64,000 nucleotides of DNA from Insulibacter thermoxylanivorax. GTDB lineage: Bacteria > Bacillota > Bacilli > Paenibacillales > DA-C8. The translations under genes and the position numbers were made by a program. Position 1 is the first letter of the stretch. Each line of letters starts with the position of its first letter. The stretch is taken from contig NZ_BMAQ01000009.1 in the NCBI RefSeq assembly GCF_015472005.1, forward strand, positions 1 through 64,000. Reading direction: 5' to 3'. Positions 17,752 through 26,213 of this stretch are shown one piece after another. Below the pieces are notes generated by a model. It was not told where the DNA came from. It saw only the letters and a program-made list of their open reading frames with translations, and ran no database searches.

Positions 17752-18495
17752 CTATCGAAGCAGCTTGCCCATCACTTGCGCGGATTCGATCACCTTAGGT
17801 GCGATCTCCTGCATCTTCTGCAGCGTGAACCGGTTCGAAGGACCGGATATGGACAGCGCTGCCGCCAGCTGCCCTGAACGATTGAAGATCGGCGCAGCCA
17901 CCGCAGCCGCACCGAGTTCGCGTTCTTCGATGCTCGTCGCATAACCGAGCTTGCGAATGTCCTCCAGCTGCGCCAGATAGGCTTGTCGTTCCACCGAATC
18001 CGGCCAGCTGGGATCATTCAGCACCCTGTCGCGAACATCTTCGTCGGCGAAGGCCAGCAGCACCTTGCTGGAAGCACCGACATACAGGGGCAGCCTGGCG
18101 CCGACTTCTGCGACCCGGCGGATCGCTTGCCGGCTCTGCACCGCTTGGATGCGTATCCTCTCTATGCCGTCGCGGATGTACAAGGAAACCGTCTCTCCGA
18201 TCGCATCGCGCAGTCTCTCCATCTCCGGCAGAAACAGAACAGCTGGGTTGTCCGTTTGGTCCAGGCTTGCCGCCAGCTCCCAGATCCGAATGCCCAGCCG
18301 ATACTTGTCTGTATGTGAGTCGCGCACGATGAAGCCCTTGCCCTCAAGAGAAGCCAGGAGGCGATGAACGGTGCTCTTATGCAGACCGACCTTCGCAGAG
18401 ATCTCCGAAAGACCCAGCTCCCGCTTCTCAGTAAAGCACAGCAAGATATCCATTGCTCGCTCTACGGCACGCACCGTCAGCTTCTGCTCCTCCAC
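17752..18495 (-). CDS. IclR family transcriptional regulator
   Basis: A 247-residue DNA-binding regulator. The N-terminal winged helix-turn-helix (about residues 10-70) contains LSEISAKVGLHKSTVHRLL, and residues 80-245 form the IclR effector domain with VGASSKVLLAF and GAAAVAAPIF. The start is set at GTG 18495, 8 nt after AAGGAGG, with the reading frame open to 18525 (ATG 18501 is only 2 nt from the ribosome site). IclR proteins usually control a nearby catabolic operon, but neither neighbour is one. The ligand and target are unknown. Confidence 0.88.
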   Translation of the reverse strand: MEEQKLTVRAVERAMDILLCFTEKRELGLSEISAKVGLHKSTVHRLLASLEGKGFIVRDSHTDKYRLGIRIWELAASLDQTDNPAVLFLPEMERLRDAIGETVSLYIRDGIERIRIQAVQSRQAIRRVAEVGARLPLYVGASSKVLLAFADEDVRDRVLNDPSWPDSVERQAYLAQLEDIRKLGYATSIEERELGAAAVAAPIFNRSGQLAAALSISGPSNRFTLQKMQEIAPKVIESAQVMGKLLR

Positions 18496-18584
18496 CGCCA
18501 TCGCCTCCTTAGGAACTGTCATCAATGATAGATGTTCATGTATCGAACTAAAGCCAGCGCATCCGCGAATCCCTGTCTATGATT

Positions 18585-19178
18585 CTACTTCAACAGAGAC
18601 AGGAATTCCGAGCGGGATGCCGCATCGGTGCGGAAGATGCCGCGTACGGCTGAAGTGACCGTCATACTGCCCGGCTTGCGGACGCCGCGGGCACACATGC
18701 ACATATGCTCCGCTTCGACGACGACCATCACGCCGTGCGGTTCTAACACTTCCATCAAGATATCCGCGATCTCGGAAGTGATGCGTTCCTGCACCTGCAG
18801 TTTGCGCGTCACAGCTTCGGCCAGACGGGCGAACTTACTGAGGCCGGCGATCTTCCCGCTGGGGATATAGCCGATGTGGATCTTCCCGAAGAAGGGCGCC
18901 ATGTGGTGTTCACATTGGCTGTAGAAGGTGATATCCTTCACGATGACCATCTCTTCATGCTGTTCATCGAAGGTGACGCCCAGCACCTCCCGCGGATCCA
19001 AGCTGTAGCCGGCGAAGATCTCCTCATACATGCGGGCTACGCGGGCCGGTGTATCCTGCAGCCCTTCGCGGTCGACATCTTCGCCGATTAAGCGCAAGAT
19101 TGCCCGGATATGCTCCTCGATCTCCTGTCTGTTCTGATCAACCAGATGATTACGATATACTTTCAAAGAATCAGACAT
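18585..19178 (-). CDS. folE: GTP cyclohydrolase I
   Basis: A 197-residue enzyme that converts GTP to 7,8-dihydroneopterin triphosphate, the first step of folate (and queuosine precursor) synthesis. [12 protein letters not shown] and CMCARGV hold the zinc Cys/His ligands and the active site; the length and the TSAVRG motif near the C terminus fit the family. AGAGGAG precedes the ATG. It stands alone rather than with other folate genes; the queG gene nearby uses the same pathway's products. Confidence 0.97.
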   Translation of the reverse strand: MSDSLKVYRNHLVDQNRQEIEEHIRAILRLIGEDVDREGLQDTPARVARMYEEIFAGYSLDPREVLGVTFDEQHEEMVIVKDITFYSQCEHHMAPFFGKIHIGYIPSGKIAGLSKFARLAEAVTRKLQVQERITSEIADILMEVLEPHGVMVVVEAEHMCMCARGVRKPGSMTVTSAVRGIFRTDAASRSEFLSLLK

Positions 19179-19256
19179 CTTGGTTACTCCTCTCTGACGG
19201 ACTCAACACAGACTGATCTCCTGCAGCAACTTAAGAATGTTAGAACGCTGTATGAA

Positions 19257-19466
19257 TCACTTGAATTTTTGTTTTTTGAGCATGTTCTGAACTTGGTTCA
19301 GCTGCTGTTTGTTGACTTTGTAGCCCATCTTCCTGGCCATCTCTTGAATCATCTTCGGATCGGACTGCATGCGTTCCAGCTGCTTGCGCAGGTAGAACAC
19401 CCCGATGAAGAACCCGATTAAGATCCCTGCTAATCCCGTAAGGATCGGGAGGATGACATCCCACAT
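19257..19466 (-). CDS. yneF: YneF/UPF0154 small membrane protein
   Basis: A 69-residue protein with one N-terminal membrane helix (LPILTGLAGILIGFFIGVFY) and a basic cytosolic tail containing MIQEMARKMGYKVNKQQ, the conserved signature of the YneF family. Its function is not established. AAAGGTGG lies upstream of the ATG. It stands between folE and the HD-GYP gene on the same strand. Confidence 0.9.
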   Translation of the reverse strand: MWDVILPILTGLAGILIGFFIGVFYLRKQLERMQSDPKMIQEMARKMGYKVNKQQLNQVQNMLKKQKFK

Positions 19467-19567
19467 TATTCCATTCCACCTTTACTGATCATCTAGTATA
19501 ACGTATCAGAGTTTCCTCTCATCTATAAAAAAGCCGTTTAATAAAGCCAATTAATCTCTCATCTTCC

Positions 19568-20605
19568 TTAAGTCAATACCCGCTCGATGAAGATCGTCGG
19601 ATGTTTGGCCAGGTCGATTTCTTTGACCTCGATATGGTCTGCGGTCTTATCCGCTTCGATCACCCGAACGATCGGCCGGCTGGGCAAACCCCGGTGTTGA
19701 CCGACGATCACACCGATCTCCTTGGTCGAAAGCTGCACAGTGATCCCCGTTGGATAGACGGATACCACCTTTAAGAATTCCACCACACACTCGTAGTCCA
19801 GCACATTGCCTGCCATCGCCATCAACCGTTCACAGGCTTCATGCGGCATCACCGGCTTGTTGCTCGAATCGCCCGCCGTGAGATTATCGAACACATTCGC
19901 TACGGAGACGATCTTAGCATAGGGGTGGATCTGGTCCCCCGTCAGTTGTCTCGGGATCCCGGTCCCATCCACATGCTCATGATGCTGCAGAGCGATATGC
20001 GCAGACATCAAGCTGAATTCGTGCTTGTTCTTGATGAACTCAAAGCCCCGCCAAGTATGATGCTCCCTGCTCTCCGGATCCTCCCGTACATCGATGGGCA
20101 GACCCACTTTCCCCACATCATGCAGCAGGGCTCCCATAGCCAGTTCCTTAAGCTGCTGAGGTTGATAGCCCAGATTCATACCGATCAACACGGCCATGAC
20201 ACAGACATTCAAGGCGTGGATGAACTGCTGGTTGTCATGGGTGCGAATATCCGTCAGCTGGACGAGGATCTCCTTGTTCAAGAACAACTCTTCCAGCAAT
20301 CGATCGATCGTTGTGCTGAGACTCTTCGTATGAAACTCCTTGCCGGACTTGATCGCTTCGAAGGTCTCGATCATCTTGTTGATCACGGCCCGCTTCGTCT
20401 CATCGGAGACAACCTGTTCCAATTCGACATCATCATACAACGGGTCCTTGATGTAGACCATCGTCACGCCCACTCGTTTGAGCGTGTTAATCATATAGAC
20501 CGTTAACTGGACGTCCTCGGCCAAGAGCACCGTCCCATTGTTGGAGAAGATGCTGCGGCCTAAGATCTGGCCGGGTTCCAGCGAGTTAACATCGACGTAT
20601 CTCAT
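19568..20605 (-). CDS. HD-GYP domain phosphodiesterase-like protein
   Basis: A 345-residue cytosolic protein. The HD metal pair is His162/Asp163 in LLHDVGK, and the second signature reads HHEHVDGTGIP (209-219). HD-GYP enzymes hydrolyse cyclic di-GMP; here the GYP triplet is GIP, so Tyr is replaced by Ile. The N-terminal 100 residues form a DUF3391-like domain of the type often joined to HD-GYP. AAGGAGG lies 10 nt before the ATG. It probably lowers c-di-GMP, though the Tyr change leaves activity open. Confidence 0.88.
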   Translation of the reverse strand: MRYVDVNSLEPGQILGRSIFSNNGTVLLAEDVQLTVYMINTLKRVGVTMVYIKDPLYDDVELEQVVSDETKRAVINKMIETFEAIKSGKEFHTKSLSTTIDRLLEELFLNKEILVQLTDIRTHDNQQFIHALNVCVMAVLIGMNLGYQPQQLKELAMGALLHDVGKVGLPIDVREDPESREHHTWRGFEFIKNKHEFSLMSAHIALQHHEHVDGTGIPRQLTGDQIHPYAKIVSVANVFDNLTAGDSSNKPVMPHEACERLMAMAGNVLDYECVVEFLKVVSVYPTGITVQLSTKEIGVIVGQHRGLPSRPIVRVIEADKTADHIEVKEIDLAKHPTIFIERVLT

Positions 20606-20676
20606 GTTGTTAGTGCCTCCTTAGCGGCCCACCTTAATCCATATTATTGATTTTTCCAGCCAGTTTCAAGCAATTC

Positions 20677-21846
20677 TTACTCTTCCGCTTCACCGCACAG
20701 CCGCTCCAGTTCGGTCAAGACCTCCGGGTCTTGTTCGACTTCCCTGGCCTTATGCAGTGCCCGTTCAGCTTCTTCGCCGCCGATCCGACTAAGAGCCCAA
20801 GCCGCCGTCGCCCGGATTACGGGGCGCGGATCGCGGATGATGAGTTCGGCTAGGAGAGGTATCGCCGTATGATCTTTGAAGTTGCCCAAAGCGATGATGG
20901 CGTTGCGCTGGATTGGCTTCTTGCCCCGCCATGATGAAGCGTTGTCCCCGTATCTGGCTTTGTATTCCCGGTTGGATATCGTAAGCAGCGGTTTGAGCAG
21001 CGGCTTGACCAATTCCGGGTCCGGCTGCAATTCGGGATGATGGGTAGAGTTGATCTTGCGATTCTTCGGACAGACGACCTGACAAGTATCGCATCCATAG
21101 AGACGGTTGCCGATCTTCTTCTTGAATTCATCCGGCAGCAGATCCTTGGTCTGTGTAAGGAAGGAGATGCAGCGCTGGGCATTCAGCTGCCCCGGTCCAA
21201 CCAATGCACCGGTCGGACATGCATCGATGCAGATCGTACAATCGCCGCACCCCTCGGTGATCGGCTCATCCGGCGGGAAGGGAATATTCGTGATCATTTC
21301 ACCGAGATAGACCCAGGAGCCGTACTCCGGGGTGATGATCGCACAGTTCTTCCCCGACCAGCCGATCCCCGCCCGCTCTGCAACCGCCCGATCGACCAGG
21401 GCTCCGGTATCGACCATGCTCATAAAGCGCGCATCAGGAACGCGCTCAGCGATCCATTCCTCGAGCCGCTTCAGCCGCTCGCGCAGCACATGATGATAAT
21501 CCTTCCCCCATGCCGAGCGGGCCAGGATGCCGCGGTATGCGCCCGGCTCCGAACGCGGCGGGTTGGACATCTTAGCTGGGTAAGCCACGGCGATCGAGAT
21601 GATCGAACGCGCCTCGCTCATATTAAGCGACGGATATACCCGCTTCTCGATATCCGGTTCTTCAAATCCAGACTCATACCCCTTGCGGCGGCGCTCGATC
21701 AACCGCTCCTTGAGCTCAAAGAAGGGATCTGCTGTCGTGAATCCGATCTTATCTATGCCTAAAGACTTCGCCGCCTGTTTGATCTCATCTTTAAGCTGCT
21801 GCCAAGCTGCTGGTTTGGCCTTATTCGCTGTTTCTGCAGGGGCCAT
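20677..21846 (-). CDS. queG: Epoxyqueuosine reductase
   Basis: A 389-residue iron-sulfur enzyme that reduces epoxyqueuosine to queuosine in tRNA, the last step of the pathway, using cobalamin. Two 4Fe-4S cassettes are visible: CGDCTICIDACPTGAL (about 200-215) and CDTCQVVCPKN (about 254-264). The DTGALVDRAVAERAGIGW motif near residue 145 is characteristic of QueG. The C-terminal 90 residues form HEAT-like repeats (LIIRDPRPVIRATAAWALSRIG). The length fits the family. Confidence 0.95.
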   Translation of the reverse strand: MAPAETANKAKPAAWQQLKDEIKQAAKSLGIDKIGFTTADPFFELKERLIERRRKGYESGFEEPDIEKRVYPSLNMSEARSIISIAVAYPAKMSNPPRSEPGAYRGILARSAWGKDYHHVLRERLKRLEEWIAERVPDARFMSMVDTGALVDRAVAERAGIGWSGKNCAIITPEYGSWVYLGEMITNIPFPPDEPITEGCGDCTICIDACPTGALVGPGQLNAQRCISFLTQTKDLLPDEFKKKIGNRLYGCDTCQVVCPKNRKINSTHHPELQPDPELVKPLLKPLLTISNREYKARYGDNASSWRGKKPIQRNAIIALGNFKDHTAIPLLAELIIRDPRPVIRATAAWALSRIGGEEAERALHKAREVEQDPEVLTELERLCGEAEE

Positions 21847-21895
21847 AAGCAGATCCCCCTTTCTATTGTGAGTTTTGATCGTACGGTGTGATGCC

Positions 21896-22336
21896 TTAGT
21901 TGTTCAGTGACTGAATCGCCTCTCTCGCCAACGCATCACAGCGGTTATTCCATTCATTGTCGCTGTGACCCTTCACCTTGATATAAGTGACCTCGTGGAT
22001 GTCCATCAGCTCCAACAGCCTGATCCACAAATCCTGGTTCTCAACGGGTTTGCCCTTGCTGTTCTTCCAGCCGTTCTGCTGCCATCCGATGTACCACCTC
22101 TCACGGAAGCAGTTCACCAGATATGCTGAATCGCTGTAACACTGAACCTTGCAAGGCTCCTTCAGCATCTCCAGCGCTCGAATGACAGCGGTAAGCTCCA
22201 TGCGGTTGTTCGTTGTCTCGGGTTCCGCACCGGAGATTTCTTTGATATGCCCTTTATACATCAGCACAGCTGCCCAGCCTCCGGGGCCGGGGTTCCCTGA
22301 GCAAGCACCGTCCGTATAGATCACAACCTCTTTCAA
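21896..22336 (-). CDS. rnhA: Ribonuclease HI
   Basis: A 146-residue endonuclease that cuts RNA in RNA-DNA hybrids. The catalytic acids Asp9 (YTDGACSGNPGPGG), Glu47 (NNRMELTA), Asp69 (YSDSAYLV) and Asp134 (NNRCDALA) are all present, so this is an active RNase HI rather than one of the degenerate Bacillus homologues. TTG at 22336 sits 8 nt after AAGGAG; an in-frame GTG at 22342 is only 2 nt from it. Confidence 0.95.
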   Translation of the reverse strand: MKEVVIYTDGACSGNPGPGGWAAVLMYKGHIKEISGAEPETTNNRMELTAVIRALEMLKEPCKVQCYSDSAYLVNCFRERWYIGWQQNGWKNSKGKPVENQDLWIRLLELMDIHEVTYIKVKGHSDNEWNNRCDALAREAIQSLNN

Positions 22337-22396
22337 GATCACTGCTCCTTACCGTTTTGTTTCCGATGTGCTTAAATTTATAAATGAATGAACATC

Positions 22397-22951
22397 TTAA
22401 ATATCGCCGATCTTCGACACCGGCCACAGGATGAAGTCCGCCTTGCCTTTGATCATACCCTTAGGAATCCAGTTGATCAGCGGATTACGGCTGTCATTGC
22501 TTTCGCCGCGGCGGCGGTTATCCCCCAGGACAAAATACGATCCTTCAGGCACAACGCCCGGACCCCAATCCCCATCTTCGATCTTCGAGCTGGTGTAAGG
22601 CTCGTCCACCGCTTCCCCGTTCCGATAAAGCACGCCGTCAACGATCTCCAGGGTGTCCCCGGGAACGCCGACGATGCGTTTGACGAGGTATTTCTCCCGG
22701 CCGCCCAACGGATTCTCCAGAATGACGATATCCCCCACCTGCGGTTCGCGAATCAGATAGACCAATTTATTGACAAAAAGCCATTCCCCATCCGAAAGCG
22801 TTGGATCCATGGAATGACCTTCTACTTTCGACAGATGAAAAACAAATTGATTCAGCAGGAATACGATGACCACAGCGACAACCAGCGCCTTCAGCCAATC
22901 GAGCAATTCCCGCACGGCTTGCGATGTGCCTTGCGATGCACTTTGATTCAT
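22397..22951 (-). CDS. lepB: Type I signal peptidase
   Basis: A 184-residue membrane-bound serine protease that removes signal peptides from secreted proteins. It has one N-terminal membrane helix (about residues 22-40), Ser47 in GHSMDP, and the general base Lys91 in KRIVGVPGD; GDNRxxSNDSR is the third conserved box. The short single-helix form is typical of Gram-positive SipS-like enzymes. It is 4 bp downstream of the DUF402 gene. Confidence 0.96.
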   Translation of the reverse strand: MNQSASQGTSQAVRELLDWLKALVVAVVIVFLLNQFVFHLSKVEGHSMDPTLSDGEWLFVNKLVYLIREPQVGDIVILENPLGGREKYLVKRIVGVPGDTLEIVDGVLYRNGEAVDEPYTSSKIEDGDWGPGVVPEGSYFVLGDNRRRGESNDSRNPLINWIPKGMIKGKADFILWPVSKIGDI

Positions 22952-22955
22952 CCGA

Positions 22956-23510
22956 TCACCCGTTCATGGATTTCCATTCTTCATAATAATGATAGGCTGT
23001 ATGCTCCTCGAAGGGCGTCCTTGCTTCTTGCACGCGCTGCAGGAGCTTCTTCAGTCCTTGTCCGACTTTATGTTCCACAAGAGATGAGTAATGGTACAAT
23101 CTGCGGTGTTCTGCATATTCATCCTCATCGACGACCACAATCTCACCGTCGGCCGTTCTAATCACATCGAGGTCATAGTCGATATACGTGATCGTATGGT
23201 GAGTAGCATCTTGATACGGCGGCGAGGCTACATTGCAATAGAATCGCACGCCTTCTTCTTCAAGCAAAGCCACGATGTTATACCATTCACCCGGTATGAA
23301 AAAAGAAACGCCAGGAACTTTACTCGTCCATTGGCTGCCATCGGCTTCTGAGATTAACGTCTGTTCATTGATCAAGATGAGCATCTGCTCCGCCGCATGT
23401 TCCGGCAGCAGCAATTGCTGCGGCACTAACCAGTTCTCATACCAGGTGCGATGGATGTGCCCGTTATGCTTAAAGCTCTTGATTACGTAACGCTCATAAT
23501 CCGGCTTCAT
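22956..23510 (-). CDS. DUF402 nucleoside tri-/diphosphate phosphatase
   Basis: A 184-residue protein of the DUF402/UPF0374 family, whose studied members (S. aureus Ntdp, B. subtilis YgaC) hydrolyse nucleoside tri- and diphosphates. It is rich in Asp/Glu/Tyr, with the conserved YIDYDLDVI and DEDEYAEHRR metal-site motifs. It precedes lepB by 4 bp on the same strand, so the two form an operon. The enzymatic role is from family knowledge. Confidence 0.9.
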   Translation of the reverse strand: MKPDYERYVIKSFKHNGHIHRTWYENWLVPQQLLLPEHAAEQMLILINEQTLISEADGSQWTSKVPGVSFFIPGEWYNIVALLEEEGVRFYCNVASPPYQDATHHTITYIDYDLDVIRTADGEIVVVDEDEYAEHRRLYHYSSLVEHKVGQGLKKLLQRVQEARTPFEEHTAYHYYEEWKSMNG

Positions 23511-23660
23511 CCCGATCGCTTCCTTTACATATGGAGCTCAGCGCTTCTAGATTGAGCTTGCTTGAACTTGCACTTTTTGCACTTTAATAATAAGGTAATC
23601 ATAATTATTTCAGAAAAGCAACACAATGTTTAAAGAATACCCGCCAGTAAAAACCATATA

Positions 23661-23686
23661 AAAAAAAGCCCCTTACCGGGGCAAGT
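23661..23686 (-). terminator. Rho-independent terminator of the GNAT gene
   Basis: On the minus strand GCCCC-GGTAA-GGGGC is followed by seven or eight T, 10 bp after the acetyltransferase stop. Confidence 0.85.
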
Positions 23687-23696
23687 AATCCGTCTA

Positions 23697-24119
23697 TCAG
23701 CCGTTTACGATACGCAGCGAAGCGATTCCTGACATGAAATCCTTCGCCTGATAACCAAGCGACTCATAAAAGGAGCGAAGATGCTCATTGTGCCTGTCCA
23801 AAGCGATCATGATTTTGTTCACCTTGCGGTTCTGGAATCGCTTGTCCAGATGGCGGATCAACGTGCGGCCGATGCCGCGGTTGCGATGGCTGACATCGAT
23901 CGCCAGGCGGTAGTAATATCCTTTGTTATCGTCCACCGTGCCGATAATCACACCGACAACTTGCTGATCAACCTCAGCTACTAAGATTAAGCCGCTGTCC
24001 AGCGAAAGCTGATTCGCCAGCGCATCGATCGTCTCCTCGTAGCAGTCCGCTGTCAGCACTTCCGACAACAAACGATTGACGCAAGCATGATCTGAAAGTC
24101 GAAAAGAGCGAATGATCAT
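23697..24119 (-). CDS. GNAT family N-acetyltransferase
   Basis: A 140-residue acetyl-CoA-dependent N-acetyltransferase. The acetyl-CoA pyrophosphate loop is RNRGIGRTLI (about 85-94), and FYESLGY near residue 117 is the common C-terminal GNAT motif. The substrate is unknown. It is a single gene with its own terminator, divergent from sodA across a 556-bp spacer. Confidence 0.85.
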   Translation of the reverse strand: MIIRSFRLSDHACVNRLLSEVLTADCYEETIDALANQLSLDSGLILVAEVDQQVVGVIIGTVDDNKGYYYRLAIDVSHRNRGIGRTLIRHLDKRFQNRKVNKIMIALDRHNEHLRSFYESLGYQAKDFMSGIASLRIVNG

Positions 24120-24487
24120 CTCATTAAGCCTCTCCTTCTAAATCGGGTATCCCATACGTGATCGAACCTATGATGCATGCGGTTAGTCGCTTGTGTTTTG
24201 CATAGCTGCGGTCTGGAACTGGTGGTAAATCTTCGTGACAGGATGAGTACTGTGAAGGTGTATAAGCTCTAACCTTGCTTCTGACATGTTACGGAATCAT
24301 TGGCGGATGGTCTGTGACATATGTTTCCTAACGTGCGAATCGCTAATTGCTTTTAATATTATACGACATTAGCCGACATTGTCCTTCCCCAGAATCAAAA
24401 ATAATTAAAAAATCATTAATTCCATTGTGAAAACGCTTTATTTTAAGCGCTTTCTTGTCTTTTTTTGAACAGGATGAAAGGTTGAGG
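24120..24487. other. Spacer upstream of the small ORF and sodA
   Basis: 368 bp without a gene. A possible promoter is described separately. At 24427 TGAAAACGCTTTAT resembles a catabolite-repression site in 12 of 14 positions but lacks the final CA. A weak CGCTT/AAGCG hairpin followed by a T run lies at 24431-24469 and could be a terminator or attenuator before the small gene. Confidence 0.45.
24379..24407 (+). promoter_or_regulatory. Possible sigma-A promoter upstream of the small ORF
   Basis: TTGTCC at 24379-24384, 17-bp spacer, TAATTA at 24402-24407. It is 80 bp before the 37-residue ORF. Partial consensus match. Confidence 0.35.
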
Positions 24488-24601
24488 ATGAAAAAGGAAG
24501 AACAATATAAAGAAATTATGAAGAATATGGAACGCATGAGTTGGAGAGCCTATCATTTGTCGAAGGATTGCCCGAGATTTGTCGATACTTTTGAAACATA
24601 A
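24488..24601 (+). CDS. Small protein of 37 residues, unknown function
   Basis: A short reading frame with AAAGG 6 nt before the ATG. The product begins MKKEEQYKEIMKNMERMSW and is charged and helical in character, with no membrane segment and one Cys. It matches no family known to me. It ends 74 bp before the sodA start and on the same strand, but a good promoter lies between them, so co-transcription is not required. It is too short to be sure from codon content alone. Confidence 0.4.
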   Translation: MKKEEQYKEIMKNMERMSWRAYHLSKDCPRFVDTFET

Positions 24602-24619
24602 GTATTGATTTATTATCAT
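24591..24619 (+). promoter_or_regulatory. Candidate sodA promoter
   Basis: TTGAAA at 24591-24596, 17-bp spacer, TATCAT at 24614-24619, placed 57 bp before the sodA ATG. The -35 overlaps the last codons of the small ORF. Confidence 0.45.
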
Positions 24620-24675
24620 AAGTAGGCGATAATACATTTAGAAAAACCTACATATCGTATAGGAGGTTGTATACA

Positions 24676-25287
24676 ATGGCACATCAACTGCCACCACTGC
24701 CGTATCCGAACAATGCTCTTGAGCCTTATATCGATGAGATGACGATGATGATTCACCATGATCGCCATCATAACACGTATGTGACCAACTTGAACAAAGC
24801 ACTGGAAGGTCATCCTGAACTGCAAAGCAAGTCCGTTGAAGAACTGATCAGCGATCTCAATGCCGTACCGGAGTCGATCCGTACAGCGGTGCGCAACAAC
24901 GGCGGCGGCCATGCTAACCACTCCCTGTTCTGGACGGTCATCGGTCCAAACGCCGGCGGCGAGCCGACTGGCAGCCTGGCTGAAGCGATCAACGCCGAAT
25001 TCGGCAGCTTCGAGAAGTTCAAGGAAGAGTTCTCCGCTGCTGCAGCAGGCCGCTTCGGAAGCGGTTGGGCATGGCTGAGCCTGGACAACGGCAAGCTCGT
25101 TGTTCACAGCACGCCGAACCAAGACAGCCCGCTGATGGAAGGCAAGGTGCCGCTGCTCGGTCTTGACGTTTGGGAGCACGCTTATTACCTGAAATATCAG
25201 AACAAGCGCCCGGATTACATCGCTGCATTCTGGAATGTGGTGAACTGGGCAGAAGTTCAGAGAAGATATGACGAAGCGAAGAAGTAA
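24676..25287 (+). CDS. sodA: Manganese/iron superoxide dismutase
   Basis: A 203-residue cytosolic enzyme that turns superoxide into oxygen and hydrogen peroxide. The four metal ligands are His27, His82, Asp164 and His168 (DVWEHAYY), and [11 protein letters not shown] is the usual Mn/Fe-SOD active-site stretch. Gly77 and the overall signature fit the manganese type of Bacillales. AGGAGGT lies 8 nt before ATG 24676; an upstream TTG at 24667 overlaps the ribosome site. Confidence 0.97.
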   Translation: MAHQLPPLPYPNNALEPYIDEMTMMIHHDRHHNTYVTNLNKALEGHPELQSKSVEELISDLNAVPESIRTAVRNNGGGHANHSLFWTVIGPNAGGEPTGSLAEAINAEFGSFEKFKEEFSAAAAGRFGSGWAWLSLDNGKLVVHSTPNQDSPLMEGKVPLLGLDVWEHAYYLKYQNKRPDYIAAFWNVVNWAEVQRRYDEAKK

Positions 25288-25299
25288 TCTGCGCTGATC

Positions 25300-25352
25300 A
25301 CAAAACATGGCTTCTCACGACCCTTAGGGGTTCGTGGAAGCCATGTTTTTGT
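25300..25352 (+). terminator. Rho-independent terminator of sodA
   Basis: AAACATGGCTTC and GAAGCCATGTTT form a long stem with a TCACGA/TCGTG extension, followed by TTTTT. It can also serve the convergent phosphoesterase gene. Confidence 0.85.
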
Positions 25353-25409
25353 GGGGTCCTCTATTCGGTTTAACCTATGGCTGCTGCCGGGGTGCCTTGA
25401 CTTGGATCG

Positions 25410-26141
25410 TTACTTCGGTGCAGTACCGCTCCTCAGAGCAGCGATCACGGAGTCCGCGAAGGGATGCCCGCTTCCCTCATAAGCGCGCACCGTCTCCTCG
25501 ACATCATAACTTACGCGGCGCAGCGTGATGCTGTAATCCCGGCCGGCGGCTTCGATCAGCGCATAGGAACTGCGGGGATTGCCGTCGAAGGGAAGCCCCA
25601 CGCTCCCCGTGTTCACCAGCACTTTGCCGGACAGATGGCGGATATACGGCTGATGAATATGGGCGTACACCGTGATCTGGGCATCGGTGTCCGCGAACAT
25701 GCGAGCCATCTCTTCCTCAGATGCATCCGGCAGGATATTGTCCAGGATGTTCTGCGGATTCGCATGGACACAGCGCAGCTTTAGCTCCGAAGTCAGCTGC
25801 TGTTCATGCATGAATGGCAGCTCAGCCAGATACGTAAGCTGCTCTTCCGTAAGCCGCGCCCTCGTCCAAGCCATCTCTTCCAGGATCGCGGCTTCATGCT
25901 GCGAAGACTTGGCGAAGCCCGGCTGGATCTGACCGCTTCCGACCAATTCATCGATATTGCCCCTGATCACCGTCGTGTTCAGCTTGCGAATCGCCTCCAC
26001 GCACTTCTCCGGCTGCGGTCCTTTGAAGACCAGATCCCCCAGCACGATGATGCGATCGGCTTGCTGCTCCTCAATATCACGCAGCACGGCTTGCAGCGCC
26101 GGATAGTTGCCGTGGATGTCTGCGATTAATGCCACGCGCAT
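25410..26141 (-). CDS. Calcineurin-like metallophosphoesterase
   Basis: A 243-residue protein with the five metal-binding boxes of the family in order: DIHGN (8-12), GDLV near 36, RGNID near 60, VHANP near 123, and HIHQPY near 158. Members of this YfcE-like group cleave phosphodiesters or phosphomonoesters; the natural substrate is unknown. No signal peptide. It is downstream of mutY by 72 bp on the same strand. Confidence 0.88.
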   Translation of the reverse strand: MRVALIADIHGNYPALQAVLRDIEEQQADRIIVLGDLVFKGPQPEKCVEAIRKLNTTVIRGNIDELVGSGQIQPGFAKSSQHEAAILEEMAWTRARLTEEQLTYLAELPFMHEQQLTSELKLRCVHANPQNILDNILPDASEEEMARMFADTDAQITVYAHIHQPYIRHLSGKVLVNTGSVGLPFDGNPRSSYALIEAAGRDYSITLRRVSYDVEETVRAYEGSGHPFADSVIAALRSGTAPK

Positions 26142-26213
26142 CTGCTCTCACTCCTTTATCTATTACGTTAGTCGCCATGATCCTGCAGCAGGTATAGAAG
26201 GACATGCTGTCAC

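Noticed and set aside
24427-24440. Catabolite-repression (cre) site before the small ORF
   Set aside because: It matches 12 of 14 positions but misses the conserved final CA, and sodA is not a usual CcpA target.
24604-24618. PerR box in the sodA promoter
   Set aside because: Only about 10 of 14 fixed positions match the consensus, which is too few to call.
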